Positions 63,282-64,000 of a DNA stretch of 64,000 bases are shown here, in pieces (positions within the stretch are counted from its first letter, which is position 1; the number at the start of each line of letters is the position of its first letter). The stretch is from Neorhizobium huautlense (GTDB lineage: Bacteria; Pseudomonadota; Alphaproteobacteria; Rhizobiales; Rhizobiaceae): NCBI RefSeq assembly GCF_002968575.1, contig NZ_PVBM01000001.1:370574-434573 (forward strand). The letters are read 5' to 3'. The notes beneath the pieces are model-generated. The model ran no database searches and was not told the DNA's origin. It worked only from the letters and a program-made list of their open reading frames with translations. A program made the translations under genes and the position numbers.

Positions 63282-63310
63282 TTGTTAGCGTGGGTCGCGG
63301 TTGTGCGCAA
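63282..63310 (-). promoter_or_regulatory. Candidate promoter of trpL-trpE(G)
   Basis: TTGCGC (63305-63310) and TAACAA (63282-63287) on the minus strand are 17 bases apart. The -10 lies eight bases before the leader ATG, giving a leaderless transcript. Confidence 0.6.
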
Positions 63311-63391
63311 GCGAATTTCTTGCGCCAGCAATGCGACCAAAACCGGAGGATCGGCGTTTATCATCCCCCGGGGATTCAAGAGGGACAAGAC

Positions 63392-64000
63392 ATGAAGTAT
63401 TCGTGGATCGCAGTTCTGGCAGGCCTGCCCCTGATCATAGGCGCCGGATTGCCGCTCGATCGACCAATACCGCGGTCGCAGCCTGCCGATTTGCAGGAAG
63501 TGAGCTTCCTCGATCGCCTCTTGCAGGACGGCAGGCCCAAACGTGCATCCTCGAATCAACGCCGGGGGTCTTCGTCGCGCGGACGCAACACGATCCCGAA
63601 CCCCCCGGCACTGGCCAGCGTCCCCGTGCCGATTCCGAAGCCCGCCCCAGACGCAACAACGCAAGCCGGGAGCCCGCCCGACGGACCTCAACAGGCCGAC
63701 GGCGCCCCCAGCAAACCGCCCGCTTCGGAAACACCGCCACCCGCGGCGCAGAACCAGACAAGCCAAGGCCCAGACAGCCCGCCGGCCACCACGCCCGTGG
63801 CGGAACCGCCTCTCGTCGAGCAGCCCGGCACCGCCACCAAACCTCCATACGAAGCCGAAGTCCCAAAGCCCCTCGCAAAACCTGACGACATCGCGCCTGC
63901 GACGCCGGACGAGAAAAACGCGGAAAAACCGGACGAGGCCAAGCCTGATGGCAAGGAAGAGGAGGAGGACAAGGCCGAGACCTGTCTCTTATACACCTCT
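63392..64000 (+). CDS. Secreted proline-rich protein, truncated at the window end
   Basis: ATG 63392 follows AGAGGGA and opens a signal-like MKYSWIAVLAGLPLIIGAGL, then a Pro/Ala/Lys-rich region without a fold (many PKP, PPA, PSKPPAS). The last codons are adapter sequence from about 63982, so the true end is missing. In Rhizobiaceae proteins with such tails often continue into an extensin-like C-terminal domain, but that part is not seen. Divergent from trpE(G). Confidence 0.6.
   Translation, partial: MKYSWIAVLAGLPLIIGAGLPLDRPIPRSQPADLQEVSFLDRLLQDGRPKRASSNQRRGSSSRGRNTIPNPPALASVPVPIPKPAPDATTQAGSPPDGPQQADGAPSKPPASETPPPAAQNQTSQGPDSPPATTPVAEPPLVEQPGTATKPPYEAEVPKPLAKPDDIAPATPDEKNAEKPDEAKPDGKEEEEDKAETCLLYTS

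Noticed and set aside
63688..63996. 102-residue minus-strand protein beginning MYKRQ
   Set aside because: Its start lies in transposase adapter sequence and it is antisense to the proline-rich gene; MYKRQ is a known artefact of this adapter.

Overview
The window reads as a single chromosomal segment of a Rhizobiaceae-type alphaproteobacterium (Rhizobium/Agrobacterium/Sinorhizobium relatives). The evidence is high GC and dense short-spaced operons, a fused anthranilate synthase TrpE(G) behind a Trp-Trp-Trp attenuator peptide, separate petA-petB-petC genes, a ClpS2-type adaptor, type-2 LeuA, oxygen-dependent HemF, and many families typical of this group (DUF1285, DUF2076, DUF4159, SoxR, CHASE/GGDEF/EAL). 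I see no rRNA, tRNA, prophage, insertion sequence or CRISPR array. The last 19 bases match the Nextera/Tn5 mosaic end, so the right edge is probably an assembly end carrying adapter; the left edge cuts a Kazal-domain gene.

Layout. 1-2.9 kb: tail of a Kazal-domain protein, a small zinc-ribbon protein, a secreted protein of unknown function and rplY. 3-6.2 kb: a membrane GGDEF-EAL protein with an orphan periplasmic binding protein, lying between rplY and pth. 6.3-11.3 kb: pth, prmB, clpS2, a vapBC pair, ychF and two MaoC-type dehydratases. 11.3-14.8 kb: apt and the cytochrome bc1 operon petABC. 15-22.6 kb: an EEP-family membrane protein, two exporter half-transporters, trmL and a Na/phosphate cotransporter. 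22.6-25.4 kb: soxR with a SoxR-type promoter facing a truncated MFS gene, then an ArsR-AHSA1-GFA cluster. 25.5-31.3 kb: an unknown hydrolase-like protein, hemF, small proteins and a DUF1285-Nudix-CCA operon. 31.5-39.3 kb: a MoxR-DUF58-DUF4159-membrane protein operon ending in two related GNAT genes. 39.3-46.6 kb: MFS transporter, GNAT, glutathionyl-hydroquinone reductase, Nudix, phosphoesterase, ECF sigma/anti-sigma pair and a hydrolase coupled to leuA. 48-53.8 kb: leuA leader, BenE transporter, two further c-di-GMP proteins. 54-57 kb: a MerR/P-loop fusion broken by an amber codon, a TetR/ferric-reductase-like divergent pair and a ClpP. 57.2-64 kb: HupE/UreJ, DUF2076, queF, CDF exporter, GNAT, trpE(G), and a truncated secreted proline-rich protein.

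Most genes are housekeeping: translation quality control (pth, prmB, ychF, rplY, trmL, queF, CCA-adding enzyme), respiration (petABC), haem, leucine and tryptophan synthesis, and N-end-rule or Clp proteolysis. The more unusual content is regulatory: two apparently leaderless attenuator peptides (trp and leu), a hairpin that buries the ribosome binding site of the DUF2076 gene, promoters with a 19-bp spacer next to both MerR-family genes, an ArsR operator inside its own promoter, and paired TetR operators. Two genes look damaged: a SoxR-target MFS gene and a MerR/P-loop regulator.
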